NCBI RefSeq assembly: GCF_006265175.1
Contig: NZ_VDCQ01000042.1
Coordinates: 1 to 64,000 of the forward strand
Source of the DNA: Paenibacillus hemerocallicola
GTDB taxonomy: Bacteria > Bacillota > Bacilli > Paenibacillales > NBRC-103111
Reading direction: 5' to 3'
DNA length: 64,000 nucleotides
A program made the translations under genes and the position numbers. The notes under the pieces were generated by a model. That model was not told the DNA's origin and searched no databases. It saw nothing but the letters and a program-made list of their open reading frames with translations. Below, in pieces: positions 27,155 through 35,892 of this stretch. Position 1 is the stretch's first letter. The number at the start of each line of letters is the position of its first letter.

Positions 27155-27424
27155 AGCGGTCCACTCCTGTCGATTTGTATGTTTACAGCGACATGGAACA
27201 GCTTCCCGGCCAACTCCAGAATCGTTTCCTTCATCGCGAGCTTGTCCAGCCATGTGGCGGGTATGGAAGAAATTCCGTAGAACGCGCCCGCCAATTGACC
27301 GTACACGGCTCCCGTCGTATCGGAATCTTCCCCCAGATTGACCGCCAGCAGAAGTCCTTCCTTGAAGCTGTCGCTGTTGTGAAACGCCCGCAAGGCCGCT
27401 TCCAGGCACTCCCTTCCCCTTCAT
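27151..27424 (-). pseudogene. C-terminal fragment of an ADP-ribosylglycohydrolase
   Basis: The frame reads [18 protein letters not shown], then [19 protein letters not shown] and QLAGAFYGI. This is the conserved C-terminal metal-site region of the ADP-ribosylglycohydrolase (ARH/DraG) family. Only about 85 of roughly 250-300 residues remain. A TGA sits five codons before this segment and no start codon has a good site. The break lies next to the stop of the metallophosphoesterase gene (27430), so the 5' part was probably lost by deletion. Its stop overlaps the DUF1232 start, so the two genes were once coupled. Confidence 0.75.
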
Positions 27425-27429
27425 TTCCG

Positions 27430-28278
27430 TTACTTGTACCGTTTCCCGATTGGAACGTCGGTCGATTGATCCGCCGCCGTCCCGGCAGCCTTTTCCGGAG
27501 GTACCCGGTGAAAGCTGGGAAACCTGTCCATGCTTTGCCCGGCCAGCTCATCCAGCTGCGCATCGTTCAAATTAGTCGTGCCGACGGTGACGGCGTCATC
27601 CGCGATAACGATTTCCCGCCAGCATGGCAAGCATAGAACCGACGCGGTTTGAACAAACGTCCACGAATCTTTGCGAACGATCGAGTGAATATGGTTATGG
27701 CCGTTAAACCAAAGACAAGGCCCTGCCGCTTCGTTCATGACTCCGATCAGAGGGGAGGCCTCTTCGATTCTCATCATGGTCGTATCCGATAAAGCCGTAG
27801 TGTCCGGGAGCGGATGGTGAGCGAATACGAGCACCGGCTTGCCTTTCGCCGCGCTTAGCTTGCTCCGGAGCAGTTCCGTTTGCGCCTGGCCGATACGGCC
27901 GCCCCAGTCGAGCGGCTTTCCGGTCTGACACGTGTTAAGGAATAAAAGCGTCGCCGCGTCGGTGTCCACGCAACCGTTGCCTTCGGAAACGGGCGGAGTG
28001 CTTCCCCAACGCTCGGTCTGTCCGGCATCGACTTGGAGCAAGTCATGATTGCCCGGGACGTGAAGAAAGCGGTCCCTGATCCCGAACGAATCGATCATGC
28101 CGAATGCGCCCCTGTACTCTCGCTCCGTCCCGTTTTGCGTCAAATCGCCCAAAGATACATAGTAATCGGCTTCGGGTCCTTCCCCGAAGAAACGTTTTAT
28201 ATATTCCTTATAAAACAAATCCTCGGCTTGACCTGCGTGCAGCGCGTAATGAAAATCGGTCATGATTCGTATGCGCAT
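27430..28278 (-). CDS. Calcineurin-like metallophosphoesterase
   Basis: 282 residues from the ATG at 28278 (GGGGGAG site upstream); the open frame to 28374 lacks a site. The metal-binding motifs are present in order: DFH at 8-10, SLGDLTQNG, PGNHD, FAHHPLP and GHNHIHS. This marks a cytoplasmic binuclear metal phosphoesterase, perhaps acting on a phosphodiester or nucleotide. No signal peptide. It lies between an AraC-type regulator and the ADP-ribosylglycohydrolase remnant, all on the minus strand. Substrate not predictable from sequence. Confidence 0.87.
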   Translation of the reverse strand: MRIRIMTDFHYALHAGQAEDLFYKEYIKRFFGEGPEADYYVSLGDLTQNGTEREYRGAFGMIDSFGIRDRFLHVPGNHDLLQVDAGQTERWGSTPPVSEGNGCVDTDAATLLFLNTCQTGKPLDWGGRIGQAQTELLRSKLSAAKGKPVLVFAHHPLPDTTALSDTTMMRIEEASPLIGVMNEAAGPCLWFNGHNHIHSIVRKDSWTFVQTASVLCLPCWREIVIADDAVTVGTTNLNDAQLDELAGQSMDRFPSFHRVPPEKAAGTAADQSTDVPIGKRYK

Positions 28279-28396
28279 CTTATCGGCTCCCCCGCGTGAA
28301 ATTCTGGATGTAATAAAATTACCATGCCGCGGAAGCGCGGGGCAATCCAAATTTTTTCCTCTTTCATCGAGCATAACCTTATTCGTATCCCGCTTC

Positions 28397-29242
28397 CTAC
28401 TTCGCGTTCAAAAACTGCTTGCGAAATTCGCGGGGGGTCATGCCCTCGTTCCGCTTGAACAGCTTGATGAAATAGCTCGCGCTGTCATAGCCGGCGCGTC
28501 TGCCGACCTCGTTCACGGACAAGTCCGGCTCCCGCAGCAACAGCTCCTTGGCCTTTCGCAGCCGCACCCCGGTTATGTACTCGAACGGACGCATCCCCAG
28601 CGTCAGTTGAAAGAGGACGCACGCATATTGGGGGGTTACCGACAATTTGCCGGCCAATTCGTCCAATGTAACCGGCTGGTGGGAATTGTATTCGATATAA
28701 CGCAGGGCGGGAGCCATCTGATCGAAATAGTGCTGCTTGGAGCGCAAGTCCAGATCGAAGCCGTACCGGTATAGCCCCAGCACGAGGTTGTACAGGATGG
28801 AGGAGCATAACAGACTCTTGAGAGGATCGGTCGATTCGGCGGCCGAGATCAGGTCGTACATCTGCTTCAGCACCGGATCGGGATTGGCCAGCGTAATAAT
28901 CCGGGAACCGGCGAATTCCAAAGAACGGAGCATCTCTGCCGCACCCGTCCCGTTGAATGCCGCCCACCGCACTTCCCAAGGCTCGATGCGCGCATAATAC
29001 TGGTGAGGCTCTTCGGGAAAGAGAAGCATTCCTTGTCGCGCCCCGACCGTATACTCGGTCCCGTTAATGTCCAGAATTCCTTGGCCGGACGTGCATTGAA
29101 TCCACTGAAAATCGGCATAGCCCTCCTTCCGCTCGATACGGTATTGGTTATGCCACCTGCCAACGCATGTCAAATAGATCGGAAGCTTCCGCTCCAAATC
29201 GGTGATCGTCATGTAAACGTTGCCATGCCGGATGGCGTCCAC
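28397..29242 (-). CDS. AraC-family transcriptional regulator with cupin sensor domain
   Basis: 281 residues. A GTG start at 29242 is supported by AAAGGAGG about 9 nt upstream. An AraC-type arabinose-binding/cupin domain (about 20-160, with HQYYARIEPWEVRW) precedes two helix-turn-helix motifs (about 180-280, ending ASYFIKLFKRNEGMTPREFR). It is divergent from the binding protein at 29376 across about 130 bases of AT-rich DNA and is the likely regulator of that gene. Confidence 0.88.
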   Translation of the reverse strand: MDAIRHGNVYMTITDLERKLPIYLTCVGRWHNQYRIERKEGYADFQWIQCTSGQGILDINGTEYTVGARQGMLLFPEEPHQYYARIEPWEVRWAAFNGTGAAEMLRSLEFAGSRIITLANPDPVLKQMYDLISAAESTDPLKSLLCSSILYNLVLGLYRYGFDLDLRSKQHYFDQMAPALRYIEYNSHQPVTLDELAGKLSVTPQYACVLFQLTLGMRPFEYITGVRLRKAKELLLREPDLSVNEVGRRAGYDSASYFIKLFKRNEGMTPREFRKQFLNAK

Positions 29243-29375
29243 GGCTTGCCGCCTCCTTTCATCTTCATATCGTTATATATGTTGAATATCATTAGATTGA
29301 TAATCGGGAAAGAGCCGCCCTATACTATTCATATCGTATTATACCGTAATCCGATGGAGAGGGATGGTGTTTCGT

Positions 29376-30683
29376 ATGAACAAGACCGTTCGTGCCGCAC
29401 TTATGACCGTTTTGGCCGCCTTCGTACTCGCAGGCTGCGCGAAGCCGGATGCAGGCGGAGGAGGAGAAGCCGCTTCCGGACAACCCGCAGAGCCGGCCCA
29501 ACCGCTTGAGCCCGTTACGTTGAAAATGTATCAAATCCAGTCGCTTTGGACCGAGAAGGATGTAAGCGATCTCATTATAGACCGGGTGAAGAAAAAGTAT
29601 CCGCACATCACCGTCGTGTTCGAGTCGAAGGGCAATGTCGAGAAAGCTTTGACGGCCGGCGAGGAAATGGATTTGATCGCCGTATGGAACGGAAACATGC
29701 CTTATTATATGGATTTTGACATTTTCGAAAATATTTCTCCGCTCGCTCAGAAAATGAATATCGATCTGACCCGTTTCGATCAAGGCGCACTCGATTCCAT
29801 TAAAGCGCTTTCCCAAAAAGGCGAGCTGATCGGCCTGCCGAATATGCTGCAGTTCAACGCCCTGTACTACAATAAAGAAATATTCGACCGCTTCGGCGCC
29901 CCTTATCCGAAAGACGGCATGACGTGGGAGGATACGATCGAGCTGGCCAAAAAAGTTACCCGCCCGGACGGCGGAACGGCGTATCTCGGCTTGGATCCGG
30001 ACTATTTGACCCGGCTGCTCACGCCCATGTCCCTGAACATCGTGGACAGCAAGACGAACAAATCCAACGTTGGCAGCGAAGCGTACAGGAAAGTATTCGA
30101 AATCGGCAAGGCGATTTACGACATTCCGGGCAACAAGCCTGCAGCAGGCGTCATGAAAGGAAGCGCCGCGGACCGTTTTATCAAGGAACGCACCGTGGCC
30201 ATGCTTACGACGGTCAATCTGTTGGACCGGTTGAAGCAAACTCCCGATCTGAATTGGGACGTTGCGCAATTTCCGAGCTTCAAGGAACGTCCGAACCTGT
30301 ACGGCATGTACGATCTTCACGTCATGACGGTCAGCAAAACGAGCAAGCACAAGGAAGACGCGATGCGCGTCCTGGAAGTGCTGTTCTCCGACGAGGTACA
30401 GCTGATGAGCTCGAAATCGGCGGGCAAGCTGCCGGTCATGAAGGACCCGAAATTCAATCAGGCTTTTCTGCAGGATACTCCGGAATTGAAGAGCAAGCAG
30501 ATCCAAAGCATGTTCAAAAGCAAACCGGCGCCGGCACCGGCATACTCGATGCACTACAGCAAGGCGAGAGGCATTCTGGTCAACAACTTCGTCGAATATG
30601 TCAACGGTACGAAGGATGTCAATACGGCGCTGAGAGAGTCGGATGAAGCGATTAACCAAATGATCGAAGCCGAGAAGAAATAG
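29376..30683 (+). CDS. ABC transporter sugar-binding lipoprotein
   Basis: About 435 residues from the ATG at 29376; GGAGAGGG at 29356-29363 is 12 nt upstream and too close to the alternative ATG at 29364. Lipobox LAGC (C21). A CUT1-type binding protein paralogous to the one at 17313-18656 (shared PYPKDGMTWEDTIELAKK pattern and TKDVNTALRES tail). The next gene starts immediately after the stop. No permease genes follow; instead there is a broken metallo-beta-lactamase-fold gene, so the usual permease neighbours may have been lost or lie elsewhere. Confidence 0.87.
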   Translation: MNKTVRAALMTVLAAFVLAGCAKPDAGGGGEAASGQPAEPAQPLEPVTLKMYQIQSLWTEKDVSDLIIDRVKKKYPHITVVFESKGNVEKALTAGEEMDLIAVWNGNMPYYMDFDIFENISPLAQKMNIDLTRFDQGALDSIKALSQKGELIGLPNMLQFNALYYNKEIFDRFGAPYPKDGMTWEDTIELAKKVTRPDGGTAYLGLDPDYLTRLLTPMSLNIVDSKTNKSNVGSEAYRKVFEIGKAIYDIPGNKPAAGVMKGSAADRFIKERTVAMLTTVNLLDRLKQTPDLNWDVAQFPSFKERPNLYGMYDLHVMTVSKTSKHKEDAMRVLEVLFSDEVQLMSSKSAGKLPVMKDPKFNQAFLQDTPELKSKQIQSMFKSKPAPAPAYSMHYSKARGILVNNFVEYVNGTKDVNTALRESDEAINQMIEAEKK

Positions 30684-31115
30684 ATGAGGAATAAGCTGTT
30701 CGAGCGTACGTTCTGTGTCCTTCTTGTCCTATGTCTTGTTCTGGCCGGCTGCGGGATGTCCCGCAGGCCGGTCCCGGCGGACATGCCGGCCGCCTCGGAT
30801 ACGGCGCTATTGTCGCCTGGGGATCGGATTTTTGCGACCAAGCCCTATCGAGGCTTGCTCACGGTACGGTATTTGGATTTGCAGCATGCGGAAGCGAGCG
30901 GGGACAGCATTGTCGTGCAGTCGCCGGACGGGAAGACGATGCTGATCGATGCCGGCACTCCGGCTGTCGGACCGCAGGTGGTAACCTATTTGGACCGGCT
31001 CGGCATCGACAAAATCGACATTGCCGTAAACACGCATCCACACCCGGATCATATCGGAGGATTCGAAAGCGTCTTCCGGGCGAAAACCGTCGATTTGTTT
31101 TACCTGGAAACCTGA
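30684..31115 (+). pseudogene. Truncated metallo-beta-lactamase-fold lipoprotein (ComEC-like hydrolase domain)
   Basis: 143 residues. Signal with lipobox LAGC (C23), then the start of a beta-lactamase-fold domain with MLIDAGTP and the metal motif NTHPHPDHIGGFE, and a stop soon after. The remaining half, with the later metal ligands, is absent in all frames: the +1 frame stops after a few codons. The 3' part was therefore lost rather than frameshifted. The ATG abuts the binding-protein stop, with only a weak purine-rich stretch as a site. Confidence 0.75.
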
Positions 31116-31411
31116 AGCCCGCGTGCCCATAAGCTGACCGTGCGCGGCCTTCTGCGGAAGCAGCTCGTCCCGTTCATCTGAATATCATCGGCGACCCTCC
31201 TTTATTCCTCCACGCGGTAAGCGGACGGCAAATACTTGCTCAGGAACGTCCCTGCGAATTGCTCGAACAGGCTGTTCAAGTTGTGCCCATCATGGATATG
31301 CACTATAGTGAGAATAAAATCGGAAGCCGACCTTTGATGTGCGTAAATGTCGATCCATGCATGCAAAATGTCGCCTGCTATTCCGCGACCCGGAGAGGAC
31401 GAACTCAAGTC
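31116..31411. other. Non-coding gap before capA
   Basis: About 300 bases without a convincing gene. A minus-strand frame ending at 31202 (tail FAGTFLSKYLPSAYRVEE) looks protein-like over roughly 30 codons but has no start or family match that I can make; it may be debris. Confidence 0.4.
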
Positions 31412-32638
31412 ATGAATCCTTATCGAAAGCGGAGTTCGCTCCTCTTTGTCATAGCGATCGTATGGCTGGCCATTACCGGCTGCAAGCAGCATCAAGCGGT
31501 ACAACCGCCGCAAACGGCGGAGGATAGTCGGCCTCCATCGGCATCGCCGGCACCGGAGCCTCCGCCTCCCGGCAAACAGCAAGACGCCGATCCAAGCCCA
31601 AGCTCCAACCCGGCCGCCCCAGAGGAGAAATCGTTCAAGGTCAAGCTGTCCGCGGTCGGGGACGTGCTCATCCACAGTTCCGTATACAAGGACGCGCAAA
31701 CACCGGAAGGCTATGATTTCAAACCGATGTTCGAACCGGTCAAACGGTATATCGAAGATGCGGATATCGCGCTGGCCAACCAGGAGAGCATGATCGGCGG
31801 GGAGGAGCTCGGCCTGTCCGATTATCCGCGATTCAACGGACCTGCCGAGGTCGGAGATGCGTTGAAGGACGCCGGATTCGATGTCGTGAACTTGGCCAAC
31901 AACCATACGCTCGACCGCGGCGAGCAAGCCGTACTGAATACGATCCGCCGTTATAAGGATCTCGGCATGGTGTATACGGGCGCTTATATGTCGGACGACG
32001 ACCGGAGACAGCTGCGAACGCTGGACAAAAATGGGATATCGTTCGCCTTCCTGTCCTATACGTATGGGACCAACGGGATTCCGGTGCCGGAAGGCAAAGA
32101 GTACCTGCTCAATATCATCGATTTGCCGAAAATCCGGAAAGAGGTCGCGGAAGCCCGCAAGCAGGCGGACGTTGTCGTCGTCAGCTTCCATTTCGGGCAG
32201 GAATACGCCGATATGCCGAACGACGAGCAGAAAGAAGTCGCCCGTGCGGCCGCGGAAGCGGGGGCGGCGGTCGTCATCGGGCATCATCCGCACGTGCTGC
32301 AGCCGGCGGAGTGGATCGGGACGGCTGACGGCCGCCAAGCTTTTGTCGTCTACTCGCTCGGCAATTTTATAGCCGCGCAGGAAGGCGATCGCAAAAGAAT
32401 CGGCGGCATTATTCAACTGGAGGTAGAGAAGACGGTGAAGGGCGACGACATTCGCATTCAGGTGAAGCGGCCCTCCTTTATTCCGACTTGGATTCATAGG
32501 GTCAACTGGCGGAAGTACAAAGTCGAGCCTTTGCGGACGGTAGAGGAAAGCCAGCTTCCCCATGCGGGAGCGGCATGGCGGGAGATCGCCGACCATATGA
32601 AGCAATGGATGCCCGAGCTGGACTTTCCCGCGAGTTGA
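31412..32638 (+). CDS. CapA-family (poly-gamma-glutamate capsule type) lipoprotein
   Basis: 408 residues from the ATG at 31412, with GGAGAGGA about 12 nt upstream; the longer frame from 31259 lacks a site. Lipobox ITGC (C24) and a Pro-rich tether precede a CapA/PgsA-type phosphoesterase-like domain. Motifs: SAVGDVLIHS, NQESMIGG, VVNLANNHTLDRG, VVSFHFGQEY and VIGHHPHVLQ, with the His/Asn/Asp ligand set of this metallo-dependent family. These proteins take part in capsule polymer synthesis or other surface polymer chemistry. No capB/capC genes are in the window, so its role here is open. Confidence 0.88.
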   Translation: MNPYRKRSSLLFVIAIVWLAITGCKQHQAVQPPQTAEDSRPPSASPAPEPPPPGKQQDADPSPSSNPAAPEEKSFKVKLSAVGDVLIHSSVYKDAQTPEGYDFKPMFEPVKRYIEDADIALANQESMIGGEELGLSDYPRFNGPAEVGDALKDAGFDVVNLANNHTLDRGEQAVLNTIRRYKDLGMVYTGAYMSDDDRRQLRTLDKNGISFAFLSYTYGTNGIPVPEGKEYLLNIIDLPKIRKEVAEARKQADVVVVSFHFGQEYADMPNDEQKEVARAAAEAGAAVVIGHHPHVLQPAEWIGTADGRQAFVVYSLGNFIAAQEGDRKRIGGIIQLEVEKTVKGDDIRIQVKRPSFIPTWIHRVNWRKYKVEPLRTVEESQLPHAGAAWREIADHMKQWMPELDFPAS

Positions 32639-32763
32639 ATAAAGACGGAAGGCTCGTTGCAAATCCGGTAAGCATTTCATGGGCTGCAGGCCGCGAAACC
32701 TTCACCTTGCACCAACGTATTTACATGAGATGGAAAAAATACATACGCAAGGAAGTGGATCGA

Positions 32764-32931
32764 ATGGGCTTCAGCACCTCCTCCGTACTGGTAACGCCTA
32801 TTTTCTTTTTGTACCTGGCTTTCATCGCCCTCGGCTTTTATTGCTTGATTCTGTTCGTCCGCCTGGCCCACAGAGGGATTAAAGCTCTGGACCTGTATAT
32901 TCAAGCGAAGAATCGGCAAGATCGATATTAG
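32764..32931 (+). CDS. Small membrane protein, unknown function
   Basis: 55 residues with one long hydrophobic segment (TPIFFLYLAFIALGFYCLIL) and a basic C-terminal tail. AAGGAAG lies about 8 nt before the ATG at 32764; the frame is open to 32575 without support. It follows capA by 125 bases on the same strand. Not a recognised family. The clean site and composition make it a plausible gene. Confidence 0.6.
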   Translation: MGFSTSSVLVTPIFFLYLAFIALGFYCLILFVRLAHRGIKALDLYIQAKNRQDRY

Positions 32932-33010
32932 CCCGGCATTCCTGAATATATGGCCGCAGGTTCGGCATCCCCAATCGCGGCAGGCGTTTTTCCGGTCTTG
33001 GCGAAGGGGC

Positions 33011-33082
33011 TTCGGGGCTTCGGGGCTTCGGGGCTTCGGGGCTTCGGGGCTTCGGGGCTTCGGGGCTTCGGAGCTTCGGGGC
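33011..33082. repeat. Short tandem repeat, nine units of TTCGGGGC
   Basis: Nine consecutive 8-bp units, the eighth carrying one change (TTCGGAGC). Eight bases is not a multiple of three and no gene spans it. The flanks are also rich in decayed GCTT-GGGG-like units up to about 33125. Confidence 0.9.
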
Positions 33083-33175
33083 GCTTAGGGGCTTAGTGGC
33101 TATCGGGGCGCGCGCGGCTTTGGGGCTCTCTTGAGCTCCGGAGCTCCCATAAGATGCGGCAGCCGGCGCATCCGA

Positions 33176-33375
33176 CCAATAGCGGAACGCAGTTCTTCTA
33201 TTGGCTGGATTTCCTTTTATTTACCGGAAATAAAGGAACCGTTTTCCGCTATTGTCTCGGCCCGAGGGTAAGCTTGCTCTATATGAGCCGGATAACGGAA
33301 CAGAGTTCCTTTAATGTTCTCGCGGACTTCATTTTCATGCGAATAACGTACTTCTTTTCCGCTATTCCCCATATC
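33176..33375. repeat. Cluster of four palindromes of the AGCGGAA/TTCCGCT family
   Basis: Imperfect inverted repeats at 33176-33203, 33228-33253, 33291-33315 and 33340-33367, each about 25 bases with a GGAA...TTCC core and A/T-rich ends (for example AATAAAGGAAC...TTCCGCTATT). They lie in the 600-base gap between the small membrane protein and the PAP2 gene, which holds no gene. Confidence 0.7.
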
Positions 33376-33536
33376 TGCGGCACTTTTCCTGCAACAGCCC
33401 CGATTCATCCATTCGACCGATCTTTCCCTTATTCCTCGGCCAATCGATTTGCACTTGAAATATATTGCAGGACTAGGTCAAATCCGGTATTGTAAACATA
33501 TTGTGAAGAAGCAGAGATTAGAGGGGGATAAGGGGC

Positions 33537-34481
33537 TTGACTGCAAGAACCGGATATATGACGTTTTTGGTCGCGGCCGCCGCGGCTATTATTTTTGCGA
33601 TTACGCGGGTGGAGAACTGGGGAATTTTATGCCTGCTCGTGCTGGCGTTGGCGCTGATCGGCGCGGGGAAAGACGCCAAGGCGATATCGTGGGGACAGTT
33701 CATGCCGCTCGGGATCGTCGTGCTGTTCGTTTTTTTCCTCATCTATCATTATGCCAATCCGATGTGGCACCGGGTTGTCGGCTACCAGACGGCCAATCTC
33801 CGCCACATCTTTCAATGGAACGACATCTTCAATTCGATTCCGTTCAATGATGCCCGCTACTTCCGCTTTTGGCAGCCGGACTGGCTGACGACTTATTTCC
33901 AATGGGTATACAATTACGGGTTTGCGCTTTCGTATTGGATATGCGTCATCCGCGCCTTCTTTACGAAGGATGTGCAGAAGTTCGGTCGCTACTCGCTTGC
34001 CGGATATTTGCTGCAGGTGCCGCTCATCCTGCCGTTTTACAACCTCGTCCTGCTGCAAGAGGTATGGTTTGTGCAGGGGACCCCGGATTTGCTGGAACGG
34101 GCACTGACTCCCGAGCAGCAATTTTCCACGACGATGAATTGCTTCCCGAGCATGCATACGTCGATCGCCTTCGCCGCCTTCCTTCTCGCCATGCGAGAGA
34201 AAAGCGCCTGGTACCGCTGGTGGATCGGCACATACTGCATTTCCATCATCGTCTCCACCATGTATTTGAAAATCCATTGGATCATCGACGTGTTCGCGGG
34301 CATGGCTTTCGCTTACGGTTGCGTCAAGCTGGCCGACTGGATCGTGGGCACCCGGCTGTACGCCTCGTTTACCGCATGGTTCGAAGGACTGGGCGGACGA
34401 TTGCAGGAACGGTTCATGACGCCAAAGGCGCCGCAGGCGGCAAAGCCCGTCCAATCGGATCAAAGCACGCTGCACGGCTAA
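33537..34481 (+). CDS. PAP2-superfamily membrane phosphatase
   Basis: 314 residues starting at a TTG supported by GAGGGGG 9 nt upstream. About six or more membrane helices. The phosphatase motifs are in the C-terminal half: NCFPSMHTS, and later STMYLKIHWIIDVFAG, with the catalytic His/His/Asp. The form resembles the larger PAP2 proteins (inositolphosphorylceramide-synthase-like branch) more than a small BcrC. Substrates could be phosphatidate or a polyprenyl diphosphate. It precedes a lipid-linked glycosylation operon, though an oppositely oriented gene lies between. Confidence 0.85.
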   Translation: MTARTGYMTFLVAAAAAIIFAITRVENWGILCLLVLALALIGAGKDAKAISWGQFMPLGIVVLFVFFLIYHYANPMWHRVVGYQTANLRHIFQWNDIFNSIPFNDARYFRFWQPDWLTTYFQWVYNYGFALSYWICVIRAFFTKDVQKFGRYSLAGYLLQVPLILPFYNLVLLQEVWFVQGTPDLLERALTPEQQFSTTMNCFPSMHTSIAFAAFLLAMREKSAWYRWWIGTYCISIIVSTMYLKIHWIIDVFAGMAFAYGCVKLADWIVGTRLYASFTAWFEGLGGRLQERFMTPKAPQAAKPVQSDQSTLHG

Positions 34482-34542
34482 TGGCGGCCGCCCTCCCTAA
34501 TCGGAGAAGGCGGCTTTTTCGTTTCTTCAAGTCCGAATGCCA

Positions 34543-35511
34543 TCAGAGCCTGACCGGACGACCTTCCTCCGCGGAGATGTTGGCCGCCGCCGTTACTTCG
34601 AACGAACGGAAAGCATCGGCATAGTCCGACCGTATCCGGGACGTATCCCCAGTTCGCACCGCATGCAGGAAAGCGGCGTTTTCCAGCACATAAGGGTCGG
34701 TTCCGTTCCGGTATTCGGTCGTACGATCCCGGCCGATCGCCTTCAATCCGGCGGAGCGGATCTCCAGCACGCCGGAGCTCGTATACAAATCCAACCCCGT
34801 ATGATGCCCTCTCGGCAGCATGCACGTATTGGAAATCGTCGCGACGATGCCGCCGGCAAGCTTCATCGTGACCGAACCGACATCGGCCACGTCCGCTCCT
34901 TCATAAGATTCGTGAACGATACGCCGGCCGAACGCCGCATATACTTCCTCTACTTCGCCGCATAAATACCGGACCAGATCGACGAGATGCGTCGACTGCT
35001 CCACGAATTGCCCGCCGGACCCTTCCCGCCGTCTCCACCACGGCGTCGACGGCATACCTCCCATCCAATAGCCCAATGCCAAGCCGGTCGTGGCATTTTG
35101 CTGCAGCTCGCGGGCTTTCGCCACGGAATCGAGATACCGCCAATTGTATCCGACTGCCGTAACGAGCCGTTGCCCGGCCACCTTGTCCCGTACCGCCGCA
35201 ATCGTCTCGGTTTTGATGGCAAGCGGCTTCTCGACGAAAAAAGGAATGCCGCGTTCGGCCAAGCTCATCTCGATCTCCCCGTGCGCCATCGGCGGAACGC
35301 ATATGTAGACGGCGTCCGGCTTGCATTCGTCCAGCATCTGCTCCGTATTGCCATAAGCCTTCGCATCCGGCCATTGTATCGCCGACCGCTCTGCGCTTTC
35401 CAACGTTCTGCCGCAAATGGCGGCAGTCGTTACGCCTTCCATCTGCGATACGATGCGCTGATGTTTCTCGGCGAATTTGCCCGTTCCGACAAAACCTATA
35501 CGAAGTTCCAT
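34543..35511 (-). CDS. Gfo/Idh/MocA-family oxidoreductase
   Basis: 322 residues with the N-terminal Rossmann motif GFVGTGKFAEKH and the family EKPLAIK segment (catalytic Lys of the EKP motif). The C-terminal alpha/beta domain has WRYLDSVAKAREL and QSTHLVDLVRYLCG. Acts as an NAD(P)-dependent dehydrogenase on a sugar, inositol or similar polyol. A single gene, convergent with the PAP2 gene. Two operator-like repeats lie directly upstream (35542-35579). Substrate unknown. Confidence 0.88.
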   Translation of the reverse strand: MELRIGFVGTGKFAEKHQRIVSQMEGVTTAAICGRTLESAERSAIQWPDAKAYGNTEQMLDECKPDAVYICVPPMAHGEIEMSLAERGIPFFVEKPLAIKTETIAAVRDKVAGQRLVTAVGYNWRYLDSVAKARELQQNATTGLALGYWMGGMPSTPWWRRREGSGGQFVEQSTHLVDLVRYLCGEVEEVYAAFGRRIVHESYEGADVADVGSVTMKLAGGIVATISNTCMLPRGHHTGLDLYTSSGVLEIRSAGLKAIGRDRTTEYRNGTDPYVLENAAFLHAVRTGDTSRIRSDYADAFRSFEVTAAANISAEEGRPVRL

Positions 35512-35541
35512 AGAGCCCTCCCGGTTTTAAGGCTATATATT

Positions 35542-35579
35542 GTTCTGTATTAAAGAATATCGTTCTATATTAGAATACA
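35542..35579. promoter_or_regulatory. Two direct operator-like repeats upstream of the Gfo/Idh/MocA gene
   Basis: GTTCTGTATTAAAGAATA (35542-35559) and GTTCTATATTAGAATACA (35562-35579) are spaced one helical double turn (20 bp) apart. The second contains a perfect palindrome, TTCTA-TAT-TAGAA. They lie 30-70 bases before the start codon of the gene ending at 34543. A regulator site is likely; the protein is unknown. Confidence 0.45.
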
Positions 35580-35826
35580 CTTCCTAAATGTCCCATCAAT
35601 GAAAGTTTTGGCGAATGAAGGGGACAAAACCGTCGAAGACTTGCGGTGACCGGATTCATGCGGGAGAGCTCCCCCGTATTCTTACTACACGACTCTAATT
35701 TTTTCTTTGGCTCAAAAAACGACCCGCCCCTCGTAAATCGGCACAAGACTTTAGGCAAAACGCCCCCTCCCCGCATCTGCAAGTTCAAGCCGCAAGCCCC
35801 GAGGCAAGCGGTTTTTCCATTTGCAT

Positions 35827-35854
35827 TTGATTTTCTTGTCAATAATCGTATCAT
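35827..35854 (+). promoter_or_regulatory. Candidate promoter of the gtr operon
   Basis: TTGATT (35827-35832), 16 bases, then TATCAT (35849-35854), about 40 bases before the start codon at 35893. The rest of 35580-35826 shows nothing I can name. Confidence 0.4.
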
Positions 35855-35892
35855 AGAGAGAGGTAAAATTGGGTAACGGAGGACACGTTCAT

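Noticed and set aside
29325-30659. 444-codon frame on the minus strand
   Set aside because: Antisense to the binding-protein gene with a proper lipobox and start. No motif in the antisense frame.
31202-32680. 492-codon minus-strand frame over capA
   Set aside because: Antisense to capA. Only its last 30 or so codons, outside capA, look protein-like, and no family or start could be assigned.
33011-33082. CRISPR array
   Set aside because: The units are 8 bp and contiguous, without spacers. No cas genes in the window.
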